Source of the DNA: Chloroflexota bacterium
GTDB taxonomy: Bacteria; Chloroflexota; Anaerolineae; Anaerolineales; UBA4823
Direction of reading: 5' to 3'
Length of the DNA: 60,630 nt
NCBI GenBank assembly: GCA_012516075.1
Contig: JAAYXE010000039.1
Span: 1 to 60,630 of the forward strand
The position numbers were made by a program, and so were the translations under genes. The notes under the pieces were generated by a model. The model had not been told where the DNA came from, did not search any database, and was given only the letters and a program-made list of their open reading frames with translations. Positions 25,494 to 36,578 of this stretch are shown one piece after another; positions within the stretch are counted from its first letter, which is position 1; each line of letters opens with the position of its first letter.

Positions 25494-26498
25494 TCAGAGC
25501 ACGGTCAGGCGCAGGACGGTGTCCAGGATCAGCCCGAGCAAGAAGAGCATACCGAATCGTTTATTGTGCTGGAAGGCGCTGGCCACGAACCACAGCGGCC
25601 AGGCGCTGGCGGGGTAATCGGCGGGCGGCTGGTCAGGCCGCGGACGGCGGTACATGGCCAGGAACACGTTGAAAAAGAGCGGCAGTGCAAAGAGCACAAC
25701 CAGGAGTACAGGAGTAAAGAAGCCGCTGATCACCAGGTAGATCACGGAGAGGTACTGTGCCACCACCATCGCGATGACCACGTAGCGCGACACTCGTTCT
25801 CCCAGCACCACCGGCAGGGTATGGATGTTTTTCGCCTTATCCACCTGATATTTGTCGATGTGTTTGCCGAAAATCACCGTGGTTACGCCCAGCGCATAGG
25901 GGAGGCTGGCCAACACAACGTTCCAATCCCACTGTCCGGTGACCACATAGTAGCCCCCGCCAATCATCAAGGGCCCCCAGACGATCAGCACAGCGACCTC
26001 GCCCAGGGCAATATATTTCAACGGGAAGGTGTAGAAGAGCACAAAGAATGCTCCCAACCCGAGGAGCAGCAGCGCAAGGCTGCCGCGCACGTAAACCAGA
26101 ACCAGACCAGCAGCCAGCGCCATCAGCCCGGTCACGGCAGCGTAAAGCAGCATCTCACGCCGCGTCAGCAGGCCGTGCTCCAGAGGCTGGGGACCGTACT
26201 GGGCACGGAAGTAGTTATCTTTGTCGACCCCCTTCGTATAATCGGTAATATCGTTGACCAGGTTGTTGGTCGCGTGCGAGAGGATCAGCCCGGCAGCCAG
26301 GAGCAGCCACAGCCAGGGGTTGAACATTCCGTCTCGCAGCGCAAAGATCCCGGCGATTGCGGCTGACAGAAACGTCATCACCAGAACTGCGGCGCGAGTG
26401 GATATCAACCAGCGAGAGATGATGTCCAGGCGCTCCCACTCTTCCTTGCTGACCCGCGGAATCACCTGCAGGGCCTTCCGCCACATGGATACGTTCAC
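25494..26498 (-). CDS. UbiA-family prenyltransferase (MenA-like)
   Basis: UbiA enzymes attach a polyprenyl chain to an aromatic acceptor in the membrane. The 334-residue protein has about eight to nine membrane helices and both aspartate motifs: NNLVNDITDYTKGVDKDN (first) and DKYQVDKAKN (second). The overall look fits 1,4-dihydroxy-2-naphthoate prenyltransferase (menaquinone pathway), but no other men gene lies nearby, so the acceptor is not settled. A good promoter precedes it. Confidence 0.85.
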   Translation of the reverse strand: MNVSMWRKALQVIPRVSKEEWERLDIISRWLISTRAAVLVMTFLSAAIAGIFALRDGMFNPWLWLLLAAGLILSHATNNLVNDITDYTKGVDKDNYFRAQYGPQPLEHGLLTRREMLLYAAVTGLMALAAGLVLVYVRGSLALLLLGLGAFFVLFYTFPLKYIALGEVAVLIVWGPLMIGGGYYVVTGQWDWNVVLASLPYALGVTTVIFGKHIDKYQVDKAKNIHTLPVVLGERVSRYVVIAMVVAQYLSVIYLVISGFFTPVLLVVLFALPLFFNVFLAMYRRPRPDQPPADYPASAWPLWFVASAFQHNKRFGMLFLLGLILDTVLRLTVL

Positions 26499-26566
26499 TG
26501 AGTATTCCCTCCTGTCCGGCCGATGGGCCGGCTGTTACGTGATATATAGAGATGAAAACGATCTAT

Positions 26567-26595
26567 ATTATACTCGTACGGAAACACTTTGTGAA
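26567..26595 (-). promoter_or_regulatory. Promoter of the UbiA gene
   Basis: On the minus strand TTCACA (26590-26595) and TATAAT (26567-26572) are 17 bases apart, one mismatch from consensus. The transcription start would be near 26560. An inverted repeat ATATAGA / TCTATAT (about 26544-26550 and 26562-26568) overlaps the -10 and start, a possible operator. Confidence 0.65.
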
Positions 26596-26622
26596 TAAAC
26601 CCACGTGCAGGCTAAGCTTTGG

Positions 26623-27738
26623 TTAATCCAGGGCTTTCAGGGTGGCGCGGTAGAGGGCGCGTTCGAAGTAATCGCCATCCGGTGACAGGTTGTCGTACCC
26701 CTTTTCCAGCAGCACTTTGATCAGGGGCTCCCACTGCTGTGCGTAATGCCGCATGCTGGCTTCCGGGTGAAGACCGGGCCAGGAGTAACAGGTCACGGTT
26801 GTGCGCCTGTTGTGGGTGGGAATCGAATCGGGGATCGTCTTCGACCAGTTCGGGTCATCGGGATGGAACACGTACTGGCTCAGGTTGCCCTGTGGAATGC
26901 CCTCAATACCGCGCACCACAGGCGGATCGGTATCCAGGGTGTAAGGATCTACGGAGAGATCGGTGATGATAGCATGCTCGGGCAGACAGGCAATCCATTC
27001 ATTTGGAATCACAGGTTTCGACGGGTCGCGGCGGTATGCGGCGTCAACCAGAATATCGGCCTGCTCGAGAAGCTGCTTCATCGTTTTTTCGCTGCTGGTC
27101 ACATTGCGGCCAGCGACGATGGCAACCGAACCTGGGCCTCCCGCTTCGATATGGTCATGGTTGCGCTCGATGTTGCCCAGTTTCGTGGCGGCATCGACGG
27201 CATGCTTACCGACCATGCCGCTGCCGATGATCAGCACATGAATGGGCTTACCGTCTGGGCGCACCAGACCGGGCAGCCGCTGTTCCAGCTGGTCAAAAGC
27301 AACCTCGAGACCATTCCATGCGACCGCTTTCATATCTTCGATCAGCCGGGTGCCGTTATCGTTGATAATGCTGTCCATCGAAATGGCGCGTGCGTTCAGT
27401 TTCTTCAGGATTTCAACCCGTTTGGGCCGGGTGGGATAGTGCAGCATCGAAATCAGACAGCTGTTTTCCCCCAGCCGGCTGAACTCCTCCTCATTTGGAG
27501 AGCGCAGAATCATCACATAATCTTTCTGGAAGGCTTCCTCACGTGTGCACTGGCGAACAGAAGGATTGGCCCGGCGGTAATGATCGAATGTGTAGCCGGA
27601 GCGAGAACCATAGCCTTCTTCGAGGTACACCTTTGCACCCAGCCGGGTAAGGTACTGGATAAACTCAGGCAGAAAGACACGCTTTTCCCCCGGTTCTTTC
27701 ATCATGCGTGGAAAGCCGATGGTAACAGTGTCCGACAT
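26623..27738 (-). CDS. Alanine dehydrogenase/PNT-like oxidoreductase, copy 1
   Basis: The 371-residue product has the two-domain fold of alanine dehydrogenase, pyridine-nucleotide transhydrogenase and saccharopine dehydrogenase. It opens with VTIGFPRMMKEPGEKRVFLP, has the His-bearing segment LISMLHYPTRPKRVE, and a Rossmann nucleotide site IHVLIIGSGMVGKHA. The catalytic Lys of alanine dehydrogenase is not obvious; the equivalent strand reads YVMILRSPNEEE. The substrate is unknown; an amino acid or imine is likely. It is the downstream member of a tandem pair, 85 bases after copy 2. Confidence 0.7.
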   Translation of the reverse strand: MSDTVTIGFPRMMKEPGEKRVFLPEFIQYLTRLGAKVYLEEGYGSRSGYTFDHYRRANPSVRQCTREEAFQKDYVMILRSPNEEEFSRLGENSCLISMLHYPTRPKRVEILKKLNARAISMDSIINDNGTRLIEDMKAVAWNGLEVAFDQLEQRLPGLVRPDGKPIHVLIIGSGMVGKHAVDAATKLGNIERNHDHIEAGGPGSVAIVAGRNVTSSEKTMKQLLEQADILVDAAYRRDPSKPVIPNEWIACLPEHAIITDLSVDPYTLDTDPPVVRGIEGIPQGNLSQYVFHPDDPNWSKTIPDSIPTHNRRTTVTCYSWPGLHPEASMRHYAQQWEPLIKVLLEKGYDNLSPDGDYFERALYRATLKALD

Positions 27739-27823
27739 TGTGCTTTTTCCTTTCTTTGTGTGGTTTTGTGCCTCCGCCGCCCCGCCGTGCTCGAGGATTC
27801 CCGTGTTTGCTGCAAAACCGGTT

Positions 27824-28960
27824 TCAGGATGATGCCGGCTGCTCCCAGCGAGAGAGCAGGGCCCGGCTGAGCGCTCGCTCGAAAAAGCTTCCTTCGGGGT
27901 TCAGGTTCTGTACACCTCCTTTTTCCATCAACTTGCGCAGCAGCGGGCGCAGCTGCAGCCCGTAAACCCGCATGCACTGCTTGGGATGGATCCCGGGCCA
28001 GGAATAACAGGAGACGGTGTGCCGCCGGTGGGTGCTTGAAACACAACCCGGCAGGTTATCAAAGGCGGGGTCGTCTGGGCGGAAGATATACTGATCGAGA
28101 TTCCCCTGGGGAATGCCCTCAATTCCTTTCACGATGGGGGCAGCAGGATCACATTTGTACGGGTCAACCGACAGGTCGAGCAGAACTGCATGTGCGGGCA
28201 AATAAGCCACCCATGAATTAGGGATCACCGGCCGCGACGGATCGGGGCGCTGTGTTGCATCGATGAGCAGGTCGGTCTGCGCCAGGACCGGCAGCATATA
28301 TTTCTCGAAGCGAGTGGTGTCATAATCTACGACGGTGACCTGAACGCCGGGAACCCCGCGGGCTGCCAGGTCGCGCCAGACGCCCTCATCTCCATAGCGG
28401 ACTGCAGCCTGGGCAACCTGCATACCGACGGCGCCGGATCCGAGCAGCGTGACCCGGATGGGGTCCCTGTCCGGGCTCTCAAATCCGGGAGATGGGTAGA
28501 TGCTACGCAGGACCTGGAAAGCGACCTCCACCCCATTCCAGGCTACGGCGCGCAGATTTTCAACCAGGCGGCGGCCGTTATCGTCCTTGACGGAATCCAG
28601 CGAGATGGCTTCTACCTTCAGCGAGCGCAGAAATTCAACCCGATCAGGGCGGGTGGGATAGTGCAGCATGGAAATCAGGCAGGCGCCGGGGCGCAGGAGG
28701 GCCAGATCCTCGTCCCCTGGACAGCGCAGGACCAGCACGTAATCCTGAGCATAGGTTTCTTCGTGAGAGACAAATTCAACCTGGGGGGCCAGCTTCTTAT
28801 AATCGGCTGCGCTGTAGTTCATCGCCCCGCCGTATCCATGCTCGAGGAAAACCCGGGCACCGCGGCGGGCGATGCTGGCGACAAACTCGGGTAAAAAGGC
28901 GCGGCGCTCGCCGGCCTCGGCATGCATACTGGGTAGACCGATGCGGAATCGCCCCTCCAT
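27824..28960 (-). CDS. Alanine dehydrogenase/PNT-like oxidoreductase, copy 2
   Basis: The 378-residue product aligns end to end with its neighbour. Shared blocks are LISMLHYPTRP, AWNGVEVAF, a Rossmann site IRVTLLGSGAVGMQVA, DLSVDPYKCDP, VKGIEGIPQGNLDQYIF and CYSWPGIHPKQCMR. The two are clearly paralogues but far apart in sequence outside these blocks, so the duplication is old or the functions have split. This copy is upstream on the minus strand and has an extended -10 about 240 bases before it. Substrate unknown. Confidence 0.7.
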   Translation of the reverse strand: MEGRFRIGLPSMHAEAGERRAFLPEFVASIARRGARVFLEHGYGGAMNYSAADYKKLAPQVEFVSHEETYAQDYVLVLRCPGDEDLALLRPGACLISMLHYPTRPDRVEFLRSLKVEAISLDSVKDDNGRRLVENLRAVAWNGVEVAFQVLRSIYPSPGFESPDRDPIRVTLLGSGAVGMQVAQAAVRYGDEGVWRDLAARGVPGVQVTVVDYDTTRFEKYMLPVLAQTDLLIDATQRPDPSRPVIPNSWVAYLPAHAVLLDLSVDPYKCDPAAPIVKGIEGIPQGNLDQYIFRPDDPAFDNLPGCVSSTHRRHTVSCYSWPGIHPKQCMRVYGLQLRPLLRKLMEKGGVQNLNPEGSFFERALSRALLSRWEQPASS

Positions 28961-29202
28961 ATCCGTTCCTTTCTTGCCAGTTATACGTGGATGGCCGGAC
29001 AGCCGCAGCCAGGAAAAGTCTGGGCAAGAGACCGCGAGCCAGCCATCACCTGATCAGAGGAAAAGCCTGACTGCCTGGAAAATGAAGTAGATACCGCACC
29101 GCGGCCCGTTCCGGTACCATGTTTTGAACAGCGATTACATTAGAACATCCCGTTGAAGGATGATCGACTGGCTGCAAACGCTGTTGATCTTGGCTATAAA
29201 TT

Positions 29203-29211
29203 AGTTTACCA
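29203..29211 (-). promoter_or_regulatory. Extended -10 element in the 331-base gap upstream of copy 2
   Basis: The 331-base gap (28961-29291) holds no gene. On the minus strand TGGTAAACT occurs at 29203-29211 (hexamer TAAACT, 29203-29208). If used, the RNA start is near 29196, leaving a leader of about 236 bases before the alanine-dehydrogenase-like gene. No clear -35 was found. I saw no obvious terminator for the operon ending at 29292. Confidence 0.4.
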
Positions 29212-29291
29212 CGGCGGAATCAGGCCCCTGGTTCAGAGAAAAGGGCGTCAGGACGTGCAACTGTGAGCGGTAGGGAGCACCGTTTACAGCG

Positions 29292-30443
29292 TTAACGCTC
29301 CAGGCGTGTGGATTCAGGCCAGATCGTACCGGCACGTACAATGCCTCTCTCCGGTACGTCTGCTTTAACGGTGGCGCCGTTGCCGATCATGGCGCCCTCG
29401 CCCAGAACAGTCTGAAAATTAACCGTTGCTCCCATACCCACCAGGACACGGCTGCCGGCCTGCACTTCTCCGGCCAGGATGGCGCCTGGTGAGATGGTGG
29501 CGTAATCGCCGAGCACACAGTCATGCGAAACAATGGCGCCGGTGTTGATGATCGATCCAAAGCCAATCCGTGCTTCGCTGCCGACATAGGCTTTGGCCAG
29601 CACCTGGACCCCCGGGCCGAGCTGTGCGCTGGGCTCTACCACCGCCGAAGGGTGGATCACCGGGGGAAAGGCGAAACCGGCTTCAGTCAGCTTCTCATAA
29701 ACACGAATGCGCACCGACACATTGCTAATACCGGCAACAGCATTGAGCGCCAGGACGATGCCGCGCGCCCGCAGCTGCGGCAGGATTTCAGCGCCGCCCA
29801 GAACGGGAACGCCCATCACCTCTGCCCCTACCGGGAGACCGTCGTCGATAATCCCCTCGATCTGATAAAGCTTCAGCGCGCGCAGCAGGTCAATCACCAT
29901 TTTGCCGTGGCCGCCCCCGCCGTAAATCACGATTTTGTTCGGATCGATGGGGCTTTCATGCTGAATGTTTTCGGTTTGTGCGGCATTCTCAGGCTGCTGT
30001 GTGATCATGCCGCGCAGCATGCTTTCCGTGATCAGCGGACCGGCGGGCAGCGTGGTCAGATCGATCCCGGCTTTTTTCGCCAGTGCCAGGGCTGGTTGAG
30101 AGATACGCACCCCTGCAGGGACCTCATATTCCCTGCCGTCGCTGGATTGTTCCGGCGCCGCGCTGTTAATTTGTTTTTGTTCGGGCGGCTTCCAGCCGGC
30201 GGACGGCGCCAGATAACAGAGAAGATCGCCCGCATGAACGGTCTCCCCTTCGGCAAAGCGCAAACCGGCGACAAAGCCGCTGGCCTCGGCAAAAACATCG
30301 ACCGTGGATTTGGTGGTCTCCAGCGTGCAGAGCAAATCCCCTGCTTTCACTTGCTGTCCTTCAACAACCAGCAGTGAAGTGAGCCGGGCTTCGGGTTCGT
30401 TAGGATTAATCAACGGAACGGTGACGGTGATGGGATCAGACAT
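29292..30443 (-). CDS. Lipoyl domain - subunit-binding domain - PglD/NeuD-like acyltransferase fusion
   Basis: This 383-residue protein has three parts. Residues 4-80 are a lipoyl domain with the attachment lysine Lys45 in ETTKST. Residues 106-148 resemble the peripheral-subunit-binding domain of E2 proteins (GVRISQPALALAKKAGIDL). Residues 169-383 are a PglD/NeuD sugar acyltransferase: the GGGGHGK loop (175-181), then left-handed beta-helix hexapeptides from about 262, with His307 in VSHDC at the place of the PglD catalytic base. The E2 catalytic core of normal dehydrogenase complexes is missing; the sugar acyltransferase takes its place. The end reads RAGTIWPE rather than the usual GxPAK. 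It overlaps E1-beta by 8 bases. Confidence 0.88.
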   Translation of the reverse strand: MSDPITVTVPLINPNEPEARLTSLLVVEGQQVKAGDLLCTLETTKSTVDVFAEASGFVAGLRFAEGETVHAGDLLCYLAPSAGWKPPEQKQINSAAPEQSSDGREYEVPAGVRISQPALALAKKAGIDLTTLPAGPLITESMLRGMITQQPENAAQTENIQHESPIDPNKIVIYGGGGHGKMVIDLLRALKLYQIEGIIDDGLPVGAEVMGVPVLGGAEILPQLRARGIVLALNAVAGISNVSVRIRVYEKLTEAGFAFPPVIHPSAVVEPSAQLGPGVQVLAKAYVGSEARIGFGSIINTGAIVSHDCVLGDYATISPGAILAGEVQAGSRVLVGMGATVNFQTVLGEGAMIGNGATVKADVPERGIVRAGTIWPESTRLER

Positions 30444-31452
30444 GGGTTTTTATGAGCTCAAGAGCGGTGGTCATGATTTCGTTAACGCCGGGCAGCACCT
30501 GGTTTTCCAGGGGACCGGATGCCGGGACGGGGGTGTCCAGAGCCGCCAGCCGTCTGGCACGCAGCAGGTGATTGCCCAGCGCTTCGGCTGTCTGCGCCAG
30601 GACCTCTGCCCCCCAGCCCAGGCTGAGGGTGCCTTCCTCCACGGTCATCAGGGCCCCGGTGCGGCGGGCGGAGGCGAAGACGGGATCCAGGCCGAACGGC
30701 GTCAGGCGCGTGAGGACGACCAGCTCGGCAAAGACCTCGTGTTCGTAAGCCAGTTCCAGCAGCGCCTGGCGAGCAAGTTCGGCCATGTAGCCGTAGGCAG
30801 CGATCGTCAGCACCGGCGGCGGTGCACCCCGCACTGTGAGTGTATAGGCGGGTGCATCCGGGCCCTGCTGGATCTCCCGGCATTCAAACTCTGCCAGCAA
30901 GGCGCTGTCCTGAAGTGGGAGCAGGTACTGGAGCTTGTTTTCAATGAACAGCGTGGGATCCTCTGCCTGCAGTATGGTCTGCCTCAGCAGGTCTCCCGGG
31001 TTACCCAGCGTTGTGGGGGCGATCACATTTAACCCGGGGACTCCCAGGAACATTTTTTCGAGTGTCTGGCTGTGGGTAGGGCCGTAACCTCTGCGGCCGC
31101 CCATCGGAGTACGCAGCACCAGGGGGACACGCACCTGATCATTGTACATCCAGCGGAACTTGGCGGCGTGGTTTACGAGCGCATCTGCCGCCAGGGTGAT
31201 GAAATCGCCAAACATAATCTCAACCACCGGTCTCAGCCCGCGCATGGCCATACCGGCTGCTGCGCCGACGATTCCGGCTTCTGAGATGGGTGTGGTGAAA
31301 ACTCGCCCGGGATAGGCGCTGGAAAGCCCGCTGGTGACCTTGAACGCCCCGCCGTACGGGTCGAGCACATCTTCACCCAGCAGGATCACGCGTTCATCCG
31401 TTGCAAAGGCAGCATGCAGCCCCTGGTTAAGAGAGTTGAGGACGGTTTGCAT
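30436..31452 (-). CDS. 2-oxoacid dehydrogenase E1 component, beta subunit
   Basis: The E1 alpha2-beta2 enzyme uses thiamine diphosphate to decarboxylate a 2-oxoacid and passes the acyl group to a lipoyl arm. This 338-residue beta subunit has VILLGEDVLDPYGGAFKVT, the catalytic-glutamate segment TTPISEAGIVGAAAGMAMRG, MFGDFITLAADALVNHAAKF, and GYGPTHSQTLEKMF. The C-terminal transketolase domain (VVLTRLTPFGLDP, VEEGTLSLGWGAEV) is complete. It overlaps E1-alpha by 26 bases and the fusion gene by 8, so the three are coupled. The 2-oxoacid is unknown; pyruvate and branched-chain acids are possible. Confidence 0.92.
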   Translation of the reverse strand: MQTVLNSLNQGLHAAFATDERVILLGEDVLDPYGGAFKVTSGLSSAYPGRVFTTPISEAGIVGAAAGMAMRGLRPVVEIMFGDFITLAADALVNHAAKFRWMYNDQVRVPLVLRTPMGGRRGYGPTHSQTLEKMFLGVPGLNVIAPTTLGNPGDLLRQTILQAEDPTLFIENKLQYLLPLQDSALLAEFECREIQQGPDAPAYTLTVRGAPPPVLTIAAYGYMAELARQALLELAYEHEVFAELVVLTRLTPFGLDPVFASARRTGALMTVEEGTLSLGWGAEVLAQTAEALGNHLLRARRLAALDTPVPASGPLENQVLPGVNEIMTTALELIKTHV

Positions 31453-32371
31453 AGCGGAGTGTCAGTTCGCCGGTTGAGGCTGCTCCGGGTTCAAATTCGG
31501 GGTAGGGCGCTGATAGAGCCTGCTCGAACGCTTCCCGGATCTCGGCGTTCACCTGTGCCTCTATCAGGCTTTTCTCCTGGAGGGTCAAACGTGCGGCCTG
31601 GATCTGAACAGGATCTCGATCCCGGCGCAGGCGGGCGACGACTTCCGGGTCGCGCGTGTCGTCGCCTTTGGAATGGGGCCCAAAACGAGCTGTATGAATG
31701 ATCAGGGCACGCGGCGCCGTCTGCGAGCGCACTTCGGCCAGCAGGCTGCCGGCGGCAGACCGGATTTCCAGCACGTCGCTGGTGTCGATTTCGAGGGTGG
31801 GAATGCCAAAGGCCGTAAAACGGGCAGCCATGCTGCCCGCTACGGCCAGCTCGGCGGGTGTCGTCTGGGCGATACCGTTATTTTCGAGCACATACAGGAT
31901 GGGCAGCTGCCAGAGAGCGGCCATGTTGAGGGCTTCATAGATAGCGCCTTCGCCGAGGGTGCCGTCACCCAGGAAGACAGTGGTAACGACCCCGCTCTTT
32001 TTCTGCTTCTCCGCCAGGGCCATGCCCGTAGCGACCGGCACGATGCCTCCCTGAACGCCGTTGGAGTAAAAGTTACGCCACTGCAGGTGCTGTGAGCCGC
32101 CGCGTCCACCGCAGACACCGCTGCTCTTACCCATCAGCTCGGCGAACAGGGCTGCCGGGCTGCCCCCATAAGCCAGAAAGTGCCCGTGGCAGCGGTGATT
32201 GCTGAAGACGATATCCTCATCGGCAGCCTGGCCAATGACGCCAACTGCATTCGCCTCCTGGCCCAGATAGGTGTGCGTGGTCCCGAAAAAAACACCCTTT
32301 GGAAAATTTTCAAGCACGGTTTCTTCAAACCGGCGAATGCGGAAAAGGGAGCGGTACAGTTCAAGGTTCAT
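31427..32371 (-). CDS. 2-oxoacid dehydrogenase E1 component, alpha subunit
   Basis: The 314-residue subunit carries the thiamine diphosphate motif GDG (in FLGDGTLGEGAIYEALNMA) ending NN (VLENNG). Other marks are YLGQEANAVGV, FSNHRCHGHFLAYGG, GGRGGSQHL and GIVPVATGMALAEKQKKSG. The phosphorylation-loop region reads RFGPHSKGDDTRDPEVV, unlike the RYHGHSMSDP of pyruvate dehydrogenase and closer to branched-chain/acetoin types. It overlaps the PglC-like gene by 4 bases and E1-beta by 26. No lipoamide dehydrogenase (E3) gene is in the window. Confidence 0.92.
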   Translation of the reverse strand: MNLELYRSLFRIRRFEETVLENFPKGVFFGTTHTYLGQEANAVGVIGQAADEDIVFSNHRCHGHFLAYGGSPAALFAELMGKSSGVCGGRGGSQHLQWRNFYSNGVQGGIVPVATGMALAEKQKKSGVVTTVFLGDGTLGEGAIYEALNMAALWQLPILYVLENNGIAQTTPAELAVAGSMAARFTAFGIPTLEIDTSDVLEIRSAAGSLLAEVRSQTAPRALIIHTARFGPHSKGDDTRDPEVVARLRRDRDPVQIQAARLTLQEKSLIEAQVNAEIREAFEQALSAPYPEFEPGAASTGELTLRYANRPQLS

Positions 32372-32985
32372 TGACGGTTGCCCATAAATTCTTCCGCTGT
32401 GGCGTGCCCGGGCTGGCTGATTCCGTCTCGCTGAAAAACTTTAATCAGGGTAAGGAGCAGGATTTTGATATCCAGCCAGAAAGATTGGTTATCGACATAC
32501 CAGACATCGAGTCTGAATTTTTCATCCCAACTGATCGCATTCCGACCGTTGACCTGCGCCCAGCCGGTGATGCCGGGCAGGACATCATGCCGGCGTGCCT
32601 GTTCAGGGCTGTAGCGCTCCAGGTAGTGGGCGAAGAGAGGCCGCGGCCCCACCAGGCTCATTTCTCCCTTCAGCACGTTGATCAACTCGGGCAGCTCATC
32701 CAGGCTGGTGGCACGCAGAAATTTTCCCAGGGGTGTCAGGCGTTCAGAATCGGGCAGCAGGTTTCCGGCGGCGTCACGGGCATCGGTCATGGTGCGAAAC
32801 TTATATACCTCAAAGACAGCACCGCGATAACCGCCCCTGCGCTGGCGGAAGAGCACCGGCCGGCCGTGAACCATGAGCACAAGCAGGGCGACAACCAGCA
32901 GCAGCGGTGAGAGCAGGATCAGCAGGATCAGCGTTGCCAGCAGGTCAAACAGGCGTTTGGAAATCGGGACGCCGGGAGGGAACAT
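32368..32985 (-). CDS. PglC-like monotopic phosphoglycosyl transferase
   Basis: This enzyme class moves a sugar-1-phosphate from a UDP-sugar to undecaprenyl phosphate at the inner membrane face. The 205-residue length is that of the minimal PglC type. It has an N-terminal re-entrant hydrophobic helix, RQRRGGYRGAVFEVYKFRTM, the catalytic Asp-Glu pair in SLDELPELINVLKGEMS, VGPRPLF and PGITGWAQVNGRNAISWDEK. The end (GISQPGHATAEEF) is close to that of Campylobacter PglC, which loads diacetylbacillosamine. This supports a diamino-trideoxy or similar amino sugar as substrate. It lies 9 bases after mfd and overlaps E1-alpha by 4. Confidence 0.9.
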   Translation of the reverse strand: MFPPGVPISKRLFDLLATLILLILLSPLLLVVALLVLMVHGRPVLFRQRRGGYRGAVFEVYKFRTMTDARDAAGNLLPDSERLTPLGKFLRATSLDELPELINVLKGEMSLVGPRPLFAHYLERYSPEQARRHDVLPGITGWAQVNGRNAISWDEKFRLDVWYVDNQSFWLDIKILLLTLIKVFQRDGISQPGHATAEEFMGNRQ

Positions 32986-32994
32986 AGGCTCATT

Positions 32995-36516
<3,522 letters not shown>

Positions 36517-36578
36517 GTAAAAGCTGCAGCGACTCCCAACAGCCCGGATGCCCTGGCGGGCGCAGGGCTGTGAGCGTC

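Noticed and set aside
25410..26366. A 318-codon plus-strand frame opposite the UbiA gene
   Set aside because: The product is rich in His, Gln and Arg with no motif, while the opposite strand encodes a complete UbiA enzyme with both aspartate motifs.
26746..27870. A 374-codon plus-strand frame opposite alanine-dehydrogenase-like copy 1
   Set aside because: It is antisense to a complete oxidoreductase, with no motif and no start context.
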